From assembly GCF_001679785.1 (NCBI RefSeq), contig NZ_CP016286.1, forward strand, positions 2,976,001 through 3,040,000: a stretch of 64,000 nucleotides of DNA. Direction: 5' to 3'. Position 1 is the first letter of the stretch; each line of letters begins with the position of its first letter. The notes beneath the pieces are model-generated. The model ran no database searches and was not told the origin of the DNA. It saw nothing but the letters and a program-made list of their open reading frames with translations. Both the position numbers and the translations under genes were made by a program. The stretch is from Rhizobium leguminosarum (GTDB lineage Bacteria; Pseudomonadota; Alphaproteobacteria; Rhizobiales; Rhizobiaceae). Positions 34,548 to 43,782 of the stretch are shown piece after piece.

Positions 34548-35456
34548 ATGGCCCGAAATACCTTGCCGTCCATTACCGCCGGTGAAGCCGGTCTCAATCG
34601 TTACCTCGACGAAATCCGCAAGTTCCCGATGCTGGAGCCGCAGCAGGAATACATGCTCGCCAAGCGTTATGCCGAGCATGGCGACCGCGATGCCGCCCAC
34701 AAGCTCGTCACCAGCCACCTTCGCCTCGTTGCGAAGATCGCGATGGGTTATCGCGGTTACGGCCTGCCGATCGGCGAAGTCGTCTCCGAAGGCAATGTCG
34801 GCCTGATGCAGGCCGTCAAGAAGTTCGATGCCGAGCGCGGCTTCCGCCTCGCCACCTATGCCATGTGGTGGATCAAGGCCTCGATCCAGGAATATATCCT
34901 GCGTTCGTGGTCGCTGGTGAAGATGGGCACGACCGCCAACCAGAAGCGCCTGTTCTTTAACCTGCGCCGGCTGAAAGGCCGCATCCAGGCAATCGATGAC
35001 GGCGACCTGAAGCCGGAGCACGTCTCGGAGATCGCCACCAAGCTGAACGTCTCGGAGGAGGAGGTCATTTCGATGAACCGCCGCCTTTCCGGCGACGCCT
35101 CGCTGAACGCGCCGATCAAGGCAGCCGAAGGTGACGGCGGCCAATGGCAGGATTGGCTGGTGGATGACCATGACAGCCAGGAAGACGTGCTGATCGAACA
35201 GGATGAACTCGACACCCGCCGGCGCATGCTGGCGAAAGCGATGAGTGTGCTGAACGAGCGCGAACGCCGCATCTTCGAAGCTCGCCGTCTCGCCGAGGAT
35301 CCAGTGACCCTGGAAGACCTTTCGACTGAATTCGACATCAGCCGCGAACGCGTTCGCCAGATCGAGGTCCGCGCCTTCGAAAAGGTGCAGGACGCTGTCC
35401 GCAAGGAAGCCCTGGAACGCGCCAAGGCCGTCCGGGTCGTCGAAGCCACGGCATAA
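34548..35456 (+). CDS. rpoH: RNA polymerase heat-shock sigma factor RpoH (sigma-32)
   Basis: A 302-residue sigma-70 family factor. Region 2 has TSHLRLVAKIAMGYRGYGLP and AERGFRLATYAMWWIKASIQ. The RpoH-specific box is NQKRLFFNLRRLK. Region 4 ends in EDLSTEFDISRERVRQIEVR. Length and sequence fit rhizobial RpoH1. It directs transcription of chaperone and protease genes on heat or acid stress. The ATG at 34548 has a near-perfect AGGAGG; an upstream in-frame ATG at 34503 would absorb that site and is rejected. Confidence 0.96.
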   Translation: MARNTLPSITAGEAGLNRYLDEIRKFPMLEPQQEYMLAKRYAEHGDRDAAHKLVTSHLRLVAKIAMGYRGYGLPIGEVVSEGNVGLMQAVKKFDAERGFRLATYAMWWIKASIQEYILRSWSLVKMGTTANQKRLFFNLRRLKGRIQAIDDGDLKPEHVSEIATKLNVSEEEVISMNRRLSGDASLNAPIKAAEGDGGQWQDWLVDDHDSQEDVLIEQDELDTRRRMLAKAMSVLNERERRIFEARRLAEDPVTLEDLSTEFDISRERVRQIEVRAFEKVQDAVRKEALERAKAVRVVEATA

Positions 35457-35480
35457 ACTTGTCGCGTGATACAATTGAAG

Positions 35481-35513
35481 AAGGCGGGTCCGTGCGGCCC
35501 GCCTTTTCTTTTT
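35481..35513 (+). terminator. Rho-independent terminator of rpoH
   Basis: AGGCGGG and CCCGCCT pair, with an inner CCG/CGG pair, followed by TTTCTTTTTC; 25 bp after the rpoH stop. Confidence 0.88.
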
Positions 35514-35579
35514 CATTCATCTTTCTCCGCAGCCTCGGCACCGCGCCAAGATCCGGGAACGCTGGCGCCGCGGAACCGG

Positions 35580-38123
35580 TCACTGGCTCGTCGACACATC
35601 TCCGAGCGCAGTCCATTCCTTGATCGCGGTATTGAAGGCGTCCGTTCCCGTACCGCCCTTTTCCATCGTCAGCAGCGCGCGGCGGCCGTTGCGATAGGTG
35701 ATCGGAATATCGATCCAGCTGCGGGTCGACATCAGGTCGAGATTGGCCTTGCGCGCATCAGGGTAGTCGTTGAGCGCGATCATGTGGAAATCGTCGGTGA
35801 TCTTGGCCGGAACCGCGATCAGCGCGTCACCGCGGTCCTGCTCCGTGCGCTTCATCGAGATCCGCTGGACGCTGTCGATGCTGCCGCCTTCAAAATTCGG
35901 CGGCACCGAGAAGACGATCTCGACGAGATGGCTTGCTGGCAGCGACGGATCGGAATTGCGCTTGAAGGTCACGAGAGCCGAGAGATTGCGCTCGGGAACC
36001 GTGACATTGCCCTGTACCGTCGCCTCCTGCCGGCCATCCTGGCCGGCCTCGTGCTGCACGCTCCAGACGACCGATCCCTCGATCGCCGTCGGCGAGCTCT
36101 GGCCGATGCGCTCCTCATAGAGGAACATCTTTTGCGACGAACCGACGGGCGCGGCCTGCGGCGGCGATGCCACCGGGCCGTTCGGCGTCCGCGTGTCGGC
36201 GGGTGCCGCATCGCCCTGCGCGCTGGCAGGCGGCGTATCGGCTGCCGCGACATTCTGTTCGGCGACCGATTTTCCTTCCGCGGTCGGCGTTCCCGGCACG
36301 GTCGCCGGCCCGCTGTCGACTTCGGTTCCATCGGTCAGCAGCCGCTGGGTGAATTTCGAATTGGCCGCAGCGCCGTCATTGTTCATTGACGCTACTTGCG
36401 GGTTCGAATTCGGCTGCGCCGGCGCCGCTGGAGTATTCTGCGCTCCTGGTGTGGTTGGCTGGGCTGGCGTCACCGCGCTCGGCTGGGCAGGCGTCGTCGT
36501 CGAGCCGTCCGGTGGGGTTGCCGCCTCGTTCCTGGTCGCCTGCGACGGTGCCGAGCTGACGAGCCCGTCGACCATCGCCACCAGCGCCTCCCTGTTCGTC
36601 CAGCCGGCATAGGCACCGCCACCGATCAGGATGAGTGCGAAGATGAGCGTGATCACGGTGCCGATGCCGAAGCGGCGGCGCTTCGGCTCCATACGGAAGC
36701 TCTTGCCCTGCAGCTTGGAGGCGACAATCTGATCGATATCCATCGACGGATTGGCGTCATCGTCATCAGCGGCGACAGAGCCGCGGCGGTCGTAGCCGCG
36801 CAGCGCCTTCGCCTCTCGCCAGTCCTCGCTCGGCGCGCCGCTAGCAGGCGCTGGCTTGCCGTTGTGCACTTCCGCGAAGATATCGACATCATCGAAATGA
36901 GAGGCAACTGGCGTCTTCTTATTGTTACTGGCCTCGATCGGCGGCAGATCGTCGAAGGCGGCCGTCTCCCAGGAAAAACTTTCCTTGGCGGCCGGCATGA
37001 CGGCGGCGGGCGCCACTTTTTCGAGGCTCGATATCACCTCCTCGAAGGCGCGCGCCGAGGCATCGGCGGTAATCGGCGCCGGCGCCGTCTCCGAATATTG
37101 CCGGAGTTCCTCTTCCGCCCATTCGGTCTCCGCATCCTTGGGCGCCGGAGCCGGGGTTTCGGCAACGGGCTCGGTCCAGACGGGGTCGAAATGCGCCGCA
37201 GCTTCGGCCTGCAACGGCTCCTCGCGGCTGTGCTCGACGAATTCCTGCGGACGATCGAAATCGGCGACCGGCTCCACCAGGCGGTTGGATGCGTGGTCTA
37301 TGCCGCGGGTGATCGGCTGCAACGGCTCGACGGGCTCGTAAGCCTCCTCGGCCTCCGGCTCCTCGCTTTCCACCGCCGCAGGTTCGTCCGCAATCTCGTC
37401 TGCTTCCAGGGGATGCTGCTCGTCGGCATGCAGTTCGTCGGCTTGCTCGTCGCGATGCTCGGAGGCTGGCGCTTCCCAGCCATCATGTTCGGCCGGCACG
37501 TCTTCGGCAGCGACGTCGCGCGCCTCGCTGGCATGCCATTCCTCGGCCGGCGCTTCCTCCTCCTGAGAGGGATGCCAGTATGTCTCGGCCGGACCGGATG
37601 TTTCAGGGGAAACCGGTGTCTCGGCGGAAACAGGGGTTTCCGAGGAAACGGATGTTTCAGGGGAAACGAGTGTTTCCTGGGAAAGAGGCTCCTCGGAAGC
37701 GACCTCTTCCTCAGCCTCCTCCGGCGCGGCGGTTTCCACGTGATCGGGCTCGTCGGCGGCCTCGGCCGCCTGCGGTTCCGCATAGGCTTCGTAGACCGGT
37801 TCCTCGACAGCCGTCTCCGGCGCCGACGCCGGTTCGCTTTCGTCGGGAGACGCTTGTTCTTCGAAGGATTCCGCCGCGGCGACGGCCGCAATCGGCTCAT
37901 CGAGCGGCATCGCCTCGGAGTGTTCGCCTTCCACTTCGCGGATGGCAGCCTCGAGCTTTTCGAGCTGGCGTTGCAGCATGGCTTCCGGCGGACGCGGCTT
38001 CATGTTCTCGAGCTGCCGCTGCACTGCGCCGCGGGCACGTTCGTAGACTTTCACCCGCATCTCGGGGGTATTTTCAGCCAAGCCGTCAACGGCCCGCCGA
38101 ATGACTGCAATAAAATCCGCCAT
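35580..38123 (-). CDS. large acidic membrane protein with hexapeptide repeats, unknown function
   Basis: An 847-residue protein. Residues 1-75 are helical and charged (PRPPEAMLQRQLEKLEAAIR). Residues ~75-480 are very acidic, Glu/Ala/Pro-rich and low in complexity, including a run of hexapeptides of the type SPETSV/SAETPV (about residues 150-180). One membrane helix follows at about 487-510 (FGIGTVITLIFALILIGGGA). Next come a Pro/Thr/Gln-rich linker and a more conserved C-terminal domain (~670-847) with MFLYEERIGQ and DDFHMIALNDYPDARKANLD. The C-terminus is probably periplasmic. No enzyme motif is seen. It is upstream of nothing obvious in operon terms; purA starts 3' of a separate promoter. 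Confidence 0.85.
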   Translation of the reverse strand: MADFIAVIRRAVDGLAENTPEMRVKVYERARGAVQRQLENMKPRPPEAMLQRQLEKLEAAIREVEGEHSEAMPLDEPIAAVAAAESFEEQASPDESEPASAPETAVEEPVYEAYAEPQAAEAADEPDHVETAAPEEAEEEVASEEPLSQETLVSPETSVSSETPVSAETPVSPETSGPAETYWHPSQEEEAPAEEWHASEARDVAAEDVPAEHDGWEAPASEHRDEQADELHADEQHPLEADEIADEPAAVESEEPEAEEAYEPVEPLQPITRGIDHASNRLVEPVADFDRPQEFVEHSREEPLQAEAAAHFDPVWTEPVAETPAPAPKDAETEWAEEELRQYSETAPAPITADASARAFEEVISSLEKVAPAAVMPAAKESFSWETAAFDDLPPIEASNNKKTPVASHFDDVDIFAEVHNGKPAPASGAPSEDWREAKALRGYDRRGSVAADDDDANPSMDIDQIVASKLQGKSFRMEPKRRRFGIGTVITLIFALILIGGGAYAGWTNREALVAMVDGLVSSAPSQATRNEAATPPDGSTTTPAQPSAVTPAQPTTPGAQNTPAAPAQPNSNPQVASMNNDGAAANSKFTQRLLTDGTEVDSGPATVPGTPTAEGKSVAEQNVAAADTPPASAQGDAAPADTRTPNGPVASPPQAAPVGSSQKMFLYEERIGQSSPTAIEGSVVWSVQHEAGQDGRQEATVQGNVTVPERNLSALVTFKRNSDPSLPASHLVEIVFSVPPNFEGGSIDSVQRISMKRTEQDRGDALIAVPAKITDDFHMIALNDYPDARKANLDLMSTRSWIDIPITYRNGRRALLTMEKGGTGTDAFNTAIKEWTALGDVSTSQ

Positions 38124-38183
38124 CAGTACTTTCTCAAGAAGTCCGGTACCCTACCGAACCATCCTCCACAGTGACCCGTGAGC

Positions 38184-39482
38184 TTAATCCTCAAACGGAT
38201 CGGTCACAAGTATCGTATCATCCCGCTCCGGGCTGGTGGAAAGGAGCGCGACGGGTGCCCCGATCAGCTCTTCGACCTGGCGAACATATTTGATCGCCTG
38301 CGCCGGCAGATCCGCCCAACTGCGGGCGCCGACGGTCGATTCCTTCCATCCCTCCAGGGTGATGTAGATCGGTTCGACTCTAGCTTGCGCTCCCTGGCTT
38401 GCGGGAAGATGATCAATCTGTTCGCCGTCGAGCATATAACCGACGCAGATCTTCAATTCCTCAAGGCCGTCGAGCACGTCGAGCTTGGTGAGCGCGATGC
38501 CCGTAATGCCATTGGTAGCGATCGATTGGCGCACGAGTGCGGCGTCGAACCAGCCGCAGCGCCGCTTGCGTCCGGTCACCACGCCGAACTCATGACCTTT
38601 TTCGCCAAGGAACTCACCGATCGCGTCCTTCAGCTCGGTCGGGAACGGGCCTTCGCCGACGCGCGTCGTATAGGCCTTGGTGATGCCGAGGATATAGCCG
38701 AGCGAGCCAGGTCCCATGCCTGAACCGGCAGCGGCCTGACCGGCCACCGTGTTCGACGAGGTCACGAAAGGATAGGTGCCGTGATCGATGTCGAGCAGAG
38801 TGCCTTGCGCGCCTTCGAACAGGATGCGGGAGCCCTTGCGACGCTCCTTGTCGAGGAAGAGCCAGACCGTATCACGGAAGGGCAGCACCCGATCGGCGAC
38901 CGAGGTCAGTTCGTCCATGATCGCCTGGTGGCTGACTTCGGCAACGCCGAGGCCGCGGCGAAGCGCATTGTGATGCGTCAGAATACGGTCAACCTTGCCG
39001 GAAAGACTATCGAGATCGGCGAGATCCATGACGCGGATGGCGCGGCGGCCGACCTTGTCTTCATAGGCCGGGCCGATTCCGCGGCGCGTCGTGCCGATCT
39101 TGGTGCCGCTGTTCGACGCCGCATCCTCGCGCATCGCGTCGAGCTCGCGATGCAGCGAAAGAATGAGCGTCGCATTGTCTGCAATGCGCAGATTGTCAGG
39201 CGTGACCGTCACGCCCTGCGCCTCCAGCCGGCCAATCTCGGCGATCAGCGCATGCGGATCGACGACGACACCGTTGCCGATGACGGCCATCTTGCCCGGG
39301 CGCACGACGCCGGACGGCAGCAGCGAGAGCTTATAGCTCGTGCCGTCGATGACGAGCGTATGGCCGGCATTGTGTCCGCCCTGATAGCGCACAACGATAT
39401 CCGCGCGCTCCGAAAGCCAGTCGACAATCTTGCCCTTGCCTTCGTCACCCCATTGCGAACCGACCACGACTACGTTCGTCAT
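38184..39482 (-). CDS. purA: adenylosuccinate synthetase
   Basis: A 432-residue enzyme joining IMP and aspartate with GTP hydrolysis, the first committed step to AMP. Family motifs are all present: [20 protein letters not shown] (GTP loop), [44 protein letters not shown] and [11 protein letters not shown]. Length is standard. The gene begins at 39482 and faces the DMT transporter with a 191-bp divergent region. Confidence 0.98.
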   Translation of the reverse strand: MTNVVVVGSQWGDEGKGKIVDWLSERADIVVRYQGGHNAGHTLVIDGTSYKLSLLPSGVVRPGKMAVIGNGVVVDPHALIAEIGRLEAQGVTVTPDNLRIADNATLILSLHRELDAMREDAASNSGTKIGTTRRGIGPAYEDKVGRRAIRVMDLADLDSLSGKVDRILTHHNALRRGLGVAEVSHQAIMDELTSVADRVLPFRDTVWLFLDKERRKGSRILFEGAQGTLLDIDHGTYPFVTSSNTVAGQAAAGSGMGPGSLGYILGITKAYTTRVGEGPFPTELKDAIGEFLGEKGHEFGVVTGRKRRCGWFDAALVRQSIATNGITGIALTKLDVLDGLEELKICVGYMLDGEQIDHLPASQGAQARVEPIYITLEGWKESTVGARSWADLPAQAIKYVRQVEELIGAPVALLSTSPERDDTILVTDPFED

Positions 39483-39673
39483 CCAACTCTTCCTGTTACC
39501 GGCGCGAAACCGCGCACCTGCTCAAACCCGCGCATCTATAAAGCTTTGTTTTTTGGAAAGCGACCCTGTTGTCACAGTAGATTGGGCTTTTTACGTGACA
39601 AATCAGCAGCCGACAGGCTATTTCCCGTCACAAAACGCCGCTCGGCGATCGCGGAAAGACGGGAAGAACGCTC

Positions 39674-40591
39674 TTGCAAGCCACGGCCTATATCTGTCTC
39701 GTTATCGCCACCCTCTGCTGGGGCGGCAACTCCGTCGCCGGCAAACTCGCGCTCGGGCATATCAGCCCGATGATGCTGACCTTCCTGCGCTGGTTCCTCG
39801 CCGTGGCGATGATCGCCGTGATTTCAGTACCGCAACTTCGGAAGGACTGGCCGGTGGTGAGGAAGAACCTGCCGCTGCTCCTCTTCTACGGCGTCATCGG
39901 CTACACCCTTTTCAACGCTATGCTTTATTCGGCCGTGCAATATACGACGGCGATCAACGTCGCCATCGAGCAGGCCGGCATCCCGATGCTGATCTTCCTG
40001 CTGAATTTCATGTTCTTCCGTACCGGCATCTCGCTGGCGCAATGTCTCGGCTTCGGCATGACGCTGATCGGCGTCGCTCTGACCGCCGCCCATGGCGACC
40101 TCGCAACGCTGCTGCAACTCAGCCTCAACCGTGGCGACGGCCTGATGCTGATCGCCATTGCCGCCTATTCGGTCTACACGATCTTCCTGCGCTGGAAGCC
40201 GCCGCTCGACTGGCGCACGCTGATGGCGGTCCCGGCGCTCGGCGCCATGCTGACCTCGCTGCCACTGCTCCTCTGGGAAGCAGGCCGGGGGGCCGCGCAG
40301 TGGCCGGACCAGGCCGGCTGGGTCATCACTCTCTACACGGCGATCTTCCCGTCGCTGGTGGCGCAAATCCTCTACATCAAGGGCGTTGTGGCAATCGGCG
40401 CCAACCGGGCCGGCCTCTTCATCAATCTCGTGCCGGTGTTCGGAACGCTGCTCTCCGTCGCCCTGATCGGCGAGCAGCTGCAGTCCTTCCATGTGATCGC
40501 ACTGGTGCTGACCTTGGGCGGCATCGCGATCGCCGAAAAGGGCCGTCCGAAAGCTTCGTCGACGACCGTGCCCGCCTCACCCGTGGATTAA
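39674..40591 (+). CDS. DMT-family (EamA) transporter
   Basis: A 305-residue inner-membrane protein with ten hydrophobic segments in two EamA halves (LVIATLCWGGNSVAGKLALG in the first, LIAIAAYSVYTIFLRWKPPL in the second). Such proteins export amino acids or other metabolites; the substrate here is unknown. The start is a TTG at 39674 after GGAAGA. The stop lies in a convergent terminator shared with the next gene. Confidence 0.87.
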   Translation: MQATAYICLVIATLCWGGNSVAGKLALGHISPMMLTFLRWFLAVAMIAVISVPQLRKDWPVVRKNLPLLLFYGVIGYTLFNAMLYSAVQYTTAINVAIEQAGIPMLIFLLNFMFFRTGISLAQCLGFGMTLIGVALTAAHGDLATLLQLSLNRGDGLMLIAIAAYSVYTIFLRWKPPLDWRTLMAVPALGAMLTSLPLLLWEAGRGAAQWPDQAGWVITLYTAIFPSLVAQILYIKGVVAIGANRAGLFINLVPVFGTLLSVALIGEQLQSFHVIALVLTLGGIAIAEKGRPKASSTTVPASPVD

Positions 40592-40620
40592 AACCTTTTC
40601 CTGGTCAGGAAAGGCTTTAA
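40588..40620. terminator. bidirectional terminator with embedded stop codons
   Basis: TTAAAACCTTTTCCTG and CAGGAAAGGCTTTAA pair (two unpaired bases) around GT. A-rich and T-rich ends on both sides fit termination in both directions. The TAA stops of both convergent genes lie inside the stem. Confidence 0.75.
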
Positions 40621-41465
40621 CCAAGCTCCAGCGTCGTCACGCCGAAGACGTGCTTCAGCGGGATGGCCGGCGCCGGTCCGCGATACATGCGTGTCGACTC
40701 GAATACCGGTTGAAGGCCGATGCCTTCGGCAAGCGCGACCGCCTCGTGGTTCCCTGCGGGAATGTCGATGAAGACCGCGGCTCCCTTCGCCTCGGGGATC
40801 AATTCGGCAAGCAGCGCCGCGGCGCTGTCGGCATCGTTGGCAAAGAGCGGGCCGATCTTGTAGCCCTCGTAGCAGCGGCGGATCGTGCCGTAACCGCGGA
40901 TCTTGTGGCTCTTGCGCACCACCGCCGAACGACGGCCCTTGCGGGCGGTACACCAGGCAGCGAGAAAGGCATCCCGCGGCTGCGGAAAGATCGCCGCATC
41001 ATATCGCTGCAGGCCTTCGAGGCGTGAATCCAGCACCGGCTGCGCGACAAGCGTCGAGACCGGCAAGGAAGTAGCGGCACCGCCGTAACGAATGGTGGAA
41101 TAGGCGGGTTCGAAGCCGGCCTTGCGGTAGTTGTCCTGCTGTGCGGCGACGCCGTCGAGACCGATCGTGCGATCTCCCGCGCTGGCAATGCCCGCCGCCC
41201 AGATCGCCTTGCCGTAACCCTTGCCGCGAAAATCGGGATGGACGATGTAGAGGCCCAGGAAGGCGAAAATATCGCCATATTTGACGACCGAGATCGAGCC
41301 GACGGGGACTTCACCGATGGAGCCGACGAAAAATCCCGACGGATCAGCCTCGTTGAATGCAAGCGAATCGTCGAGACCAGGGTTCCAGCCTTCCTGACGC
41401 GCCCATTCGAGCACGAGTTCCAGTTCGCCGGGCCGCATCGAACGAACGGCAAATTCCGAATTCAT
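40617..41465 (-). CDS. GNAT-family acetyltransferase with C-terminal Acetyltransf_18-like domain
   Basis: A 282-residue protein. The N-terminal GNAT domain has the acetyl-CoA motif in LYIVHPDFRGKGYGKAIWAA (RGKGYG) and DGVAAQQDNYRKAGFEPAYS. The C-terminal half (about 150-282) contains KSHKIRGYGTIRRCYEGYKI and AVFIDIPAGNHEAVALAEGI, as in GNAT proteins with a second, degenerate acetyltransferase domain. The substrate is unknown. The ATG at 41465 is chosen over 41519 for family fit. Confidence 0.87.
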   Translation of the reverse strand: MNSEFAVRSMRPGELELVLEWARQEGWNPGLDDSLAFNEADPSGFFVGSIGEVPVGSISVVKYGDIFAFLGLYIVHPDFRGKGYGKAIWAAGIASAGDRTIGLDGVAAQQDNYRKAGFEPAYSTIRYGGAATSLPVSTLVAQPVLDSRLEGLQRYDAAIFPQPRDAFLAAWCTARKGRRSAVVRKSHKIRGYGTIRRCYEGYKIGPLFANDADSAAALLAELIPEAKGAAVFIDIPAGNHEAVALAEGIGLQPVFESTRMYRGPAPAIPLKHVFGVTTLELG

Positions 41466-41835
41466 GCAACTTTCCCAGATTGAATGTCCCGCAAGTCCAT
41501 CCCGGCAACGGCAAAGCAATTGTCAGGCCCCAGCTCCCGATTGCACCTGCGAACGATGGAGAGCCGCGCTCATGGACTTGACGACGCGTATAATCATTTT
41601 TCGATGCAATACAGAAAGCTTCGTTTCCGCATTACCATGAAACAATGCCGTTGCAAGCTCAAGAAAATTACTTGGGCCTCAATTATCTTCCAGCCGATGC
41701 GAATAAAAAGCCGCACCGAAAAGATGCGGCCCTGCCAATTTGAAAGACGAGAGAAGCATTCGTCCGAAATCACTTCCGCGACGCGGCAAAAAACCGGGAG
41801 CGTCGACAGTCGCCCGCGGAAGGATCACCAGCCGT
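41466..41835. other. intergenic region between the GNAT and the GGDEF-EAL gene
   Basis: A 370-bp spacer with no convincing gene. It holds the terminator for the GGDEF-EAL gene at 41703-41731 and AT-rich DNA upstream of the GNAT start (41580-41700) that may contain its promoter. Confidence 0.6.
41703..41731 (-). terminator. Rho-independent terminator of the GGDEF-EAL gene
   Basis: GCCGCA (41710-41715) pairs with TGCGGC (41725-41730). On the minus strand the stem is followed by TTTTTATTC. Confidence 0.8.
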
Positions 41836-43653
41836 TCAACTGCCCATCGCGGCCTTCTGCTTTTCGATTCGGCTCATCATCGATGAGAAAAGACGGTCTG
41901 TCTCGGCCGCCGGTGCGGGATAACCGAAGGCATAACCCTGCAGGCCGTCGCAGCCGAGCTGCGCCAGCACCACGGCATGCGCCTCTGTCTCGATGCCCTC
42001 GGCGATCACCTCGACATCGAGTGCCTTGGCAATTTCCACGATCGAACCCACTACGCGCCGCTGCTCGGCGGAGCTGACGACCTCGGTGACGAGCTGCCGG
42101 TCGATCTTCAGCCGCTTCGGCCGCAGCTTGACGAGACCGATCAGCGAGGCATGGCCCGATCCGAAGTCGTCGATCTCGATGTCGATGCCCATCTGTTTGA
42201 TATCGCCGATATGAGCGAGCAGTTTTTCGTCGCTGTCGTCGAGGAAAATCGTCTCGACCAGTTCGAAGACGATCACGCCGGGCGGGATATCGAGTTTCCT
42301 CAGCTTGTCGAGCAACGCCGGATCGGCGAGGCGCGACGCCGAGATATTGACGGCGATGCGCGGAACCGCAAGGCCGCGCAACAGCCAGAACAGCCGGTCT
42401 TCGAGAACGCTTTTGAGGATCGCCGCGTCGATCTCCGCCGCAAGTCCGTGCTCGTCGGCGATCTTCAGGAATATGCCGGGGGCGAGCACGCCCTTCTCGG
42501 GATGTTTCCAGCGCGCCAGCGCCTCGAAGCCGATGACCTCCCGCGTCCGGGCGTCGAGCTGCACCTGATAATAGGGAAGGATCTCGCCGCGCTCCAGTCC
42601 GAGCTTCAGCTCTTCGGCGAGGCGACGCTTGGAGCGCAGATCCTCCTGCAATTGCCGTGTGAAGAATTCGACGCGGTTGCGCCCGAGCTTCTTGGCCTGA
42701 TAGAGCGCCAGGTCGGATTCTGCAAGCAGATTGCGCGCCCGCCGATCGCCGCTCCAGGAAACGCCGATCGAGGCGCCGGATTGCAGCATCTCCTGGCCGA
42801 AGCGGATCTTCTTCCGCAGCCGGCGCTGGACATCCTCGGTGATCTGCTTCAGCTCAGTGAGATCGGTGAAATTGACCAGCACGATGACGAATTCATCGCC
42901 GCCGACACGGGCGACCATGCCACTCGCAGGAATGGCGGCAGTGATGCGAAGGGCCGCGGCCCTGAGCACGGCATCGCCTGCCGCATGACCGTGGCTGTCG
43001 TTGATCTGCTTGAACTGGTCGAGGTCGAGATGCAGCACGCCAAGCGTCGTGATGCTTTTGTCGGCCGGCAGCTCCGCCAGCCGTTTGTCGAGAAGCCGCC
43101 GGTTCGGCAAGCCGGTGAGATAATCGTGATCGGCGACATGCTCGATGCGCGCATTGCTTTCTTCCAGCGCCAGCGCCCTCGCTTCGGCCACGACCTTCTG
43201 CCGCGCGAGTTCCGCGTTGAGCAGGACGTCGGCCGTCACATCCCATTCGGCGCCGATGAAGGAGGGAAGACCTTCCGCATCGACATAGAAATGCGCGCGC
43301 GAACGCAGATGGCGGATTTCGCCGCTGGGCAATACGATCCGGAATTGTGAGTCATAGGCGCCGCGCATCGCGATCGCCTGCTCGAAGTCGCGTTCGGCCC
43401 GCTCGCGATCATCGGGGTGGATGGCATTCGACCAAAGCGATGCCGGCACCAGCCGGCAGGTCTCACCGGTCTCGTAGAGACGATGCATCTGCGCATCCCA
43501 CAAGATCCCGCCCTGCTCGATGCTATGCTCCCAGACACCGATCCGGGATGCATCGAGAGCGAGTTCGAGTCGACGCAAAAGATCCTGAAACTCGTGTTCG
43601 GATCGTGTGGCTTTGTTCTCTGGCAACGCGGACCCAGCCTTAGAAGCTTGCAT
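41836..43653 (-). CDS. PAS-GGDEF-EAL cyclic-di-GMP signalling protein
   Basis: A 605-residue soluble protein with a PAS/PAC domain (about 28-145). A GGDEF domain (about 175-335) follows, with intact RVGGDEFVIVL, so a diguanylate cyclase active site is preserved. The EAL domain (about 345-600) has GFEALARWKHP, VFELVETIF, IDDFGSGHASL, KIDRQLV, VIAEGIET and LQGYAFGYP, retaining the metal and substrate residues of active phosphodiesterases. No membrane segment is seen, so the PAS domain senses an internal cue. It may be bifunctional or use GGDEF for GTP regulation. Confidence 0.94.
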   Translation of the reverse strand: MQASKAGSALPENKATRSEHEFQDLLRRLELALDASRIGVWEHSIEQGGILWDAQMHRLYETGETCRLVPASLWSNAIHPDDRERAERDFEQAIAMRGAYDSQFRIVLPSGEIRHLRSRAHFYVDAEGLPSFIGAEWDVTADVLLNAELARQKVVAEARALALEESNARIEHVADHDYLTGLPNRRLLDKRLAELPADKSITTLGVLHLDLDQFKQINDSHGHAAGDAVLRAAALRITAAIPASGMVARVGGDEFVIVLVNFTDLTELKQITEDVQRRLRKKIRFGQEMLQSGASIGVSWSGDRRARNLLAESDLALYQAKKLGRNRVEFFTRQLQEDLRSKRRLAEELKLGLERGEILPYYQVQLDARTREVIGFEALARWKHPEKGVLAPGIFLKIADEHGLAAEIDAAILKSVLEDRLFWLLRGLAVPRIAVNISASRLADPALLDKLRKLDIPPGVIVFELVETIFLDDSDEKLLAHIGDIKQMGIDIEIDDFGSGHASLIGLVKLRPKRLKIDRQLVTEVVSSAEQRRVVGSIVEIAKALDVEVIAEGIETEAHAVVLAQLGCDGLQGYAFGYPAPAAETDRLFSSMMSRIEKQKAAMGS

Positions 43654-43782
43654 AACGGCAATATGGTCTCAAGCCGGCATTAATGAAGCCTTGTCCTGAT
43701 GACCGAACTAGTGACTAGGTGAACTGTTCGTTACGACTTCCCCTTTTGGATCAAAGGACTTGCAGTCTGCGGCACCTTCGGG

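Noticed and set aside
37575..37690. Direct repeats considered as a CRISPR array
   Set aside because: The repeats are 18-bp coding units of a hexapeptide run, in frame, without spacers.
36396..38174. 592-residue open frame on the plus strand
   Set aside because: It is antisense to the 847-residue acidic protein; its Arg/Gly-rich content is what the Glu/Ala codons give in reverse, and it has no recognisable domain.
41977..43350. 457-residue plus-strand frame
   Set aside because: Antisense to the intact GGDEF-EAL gene, with no motif of its own.
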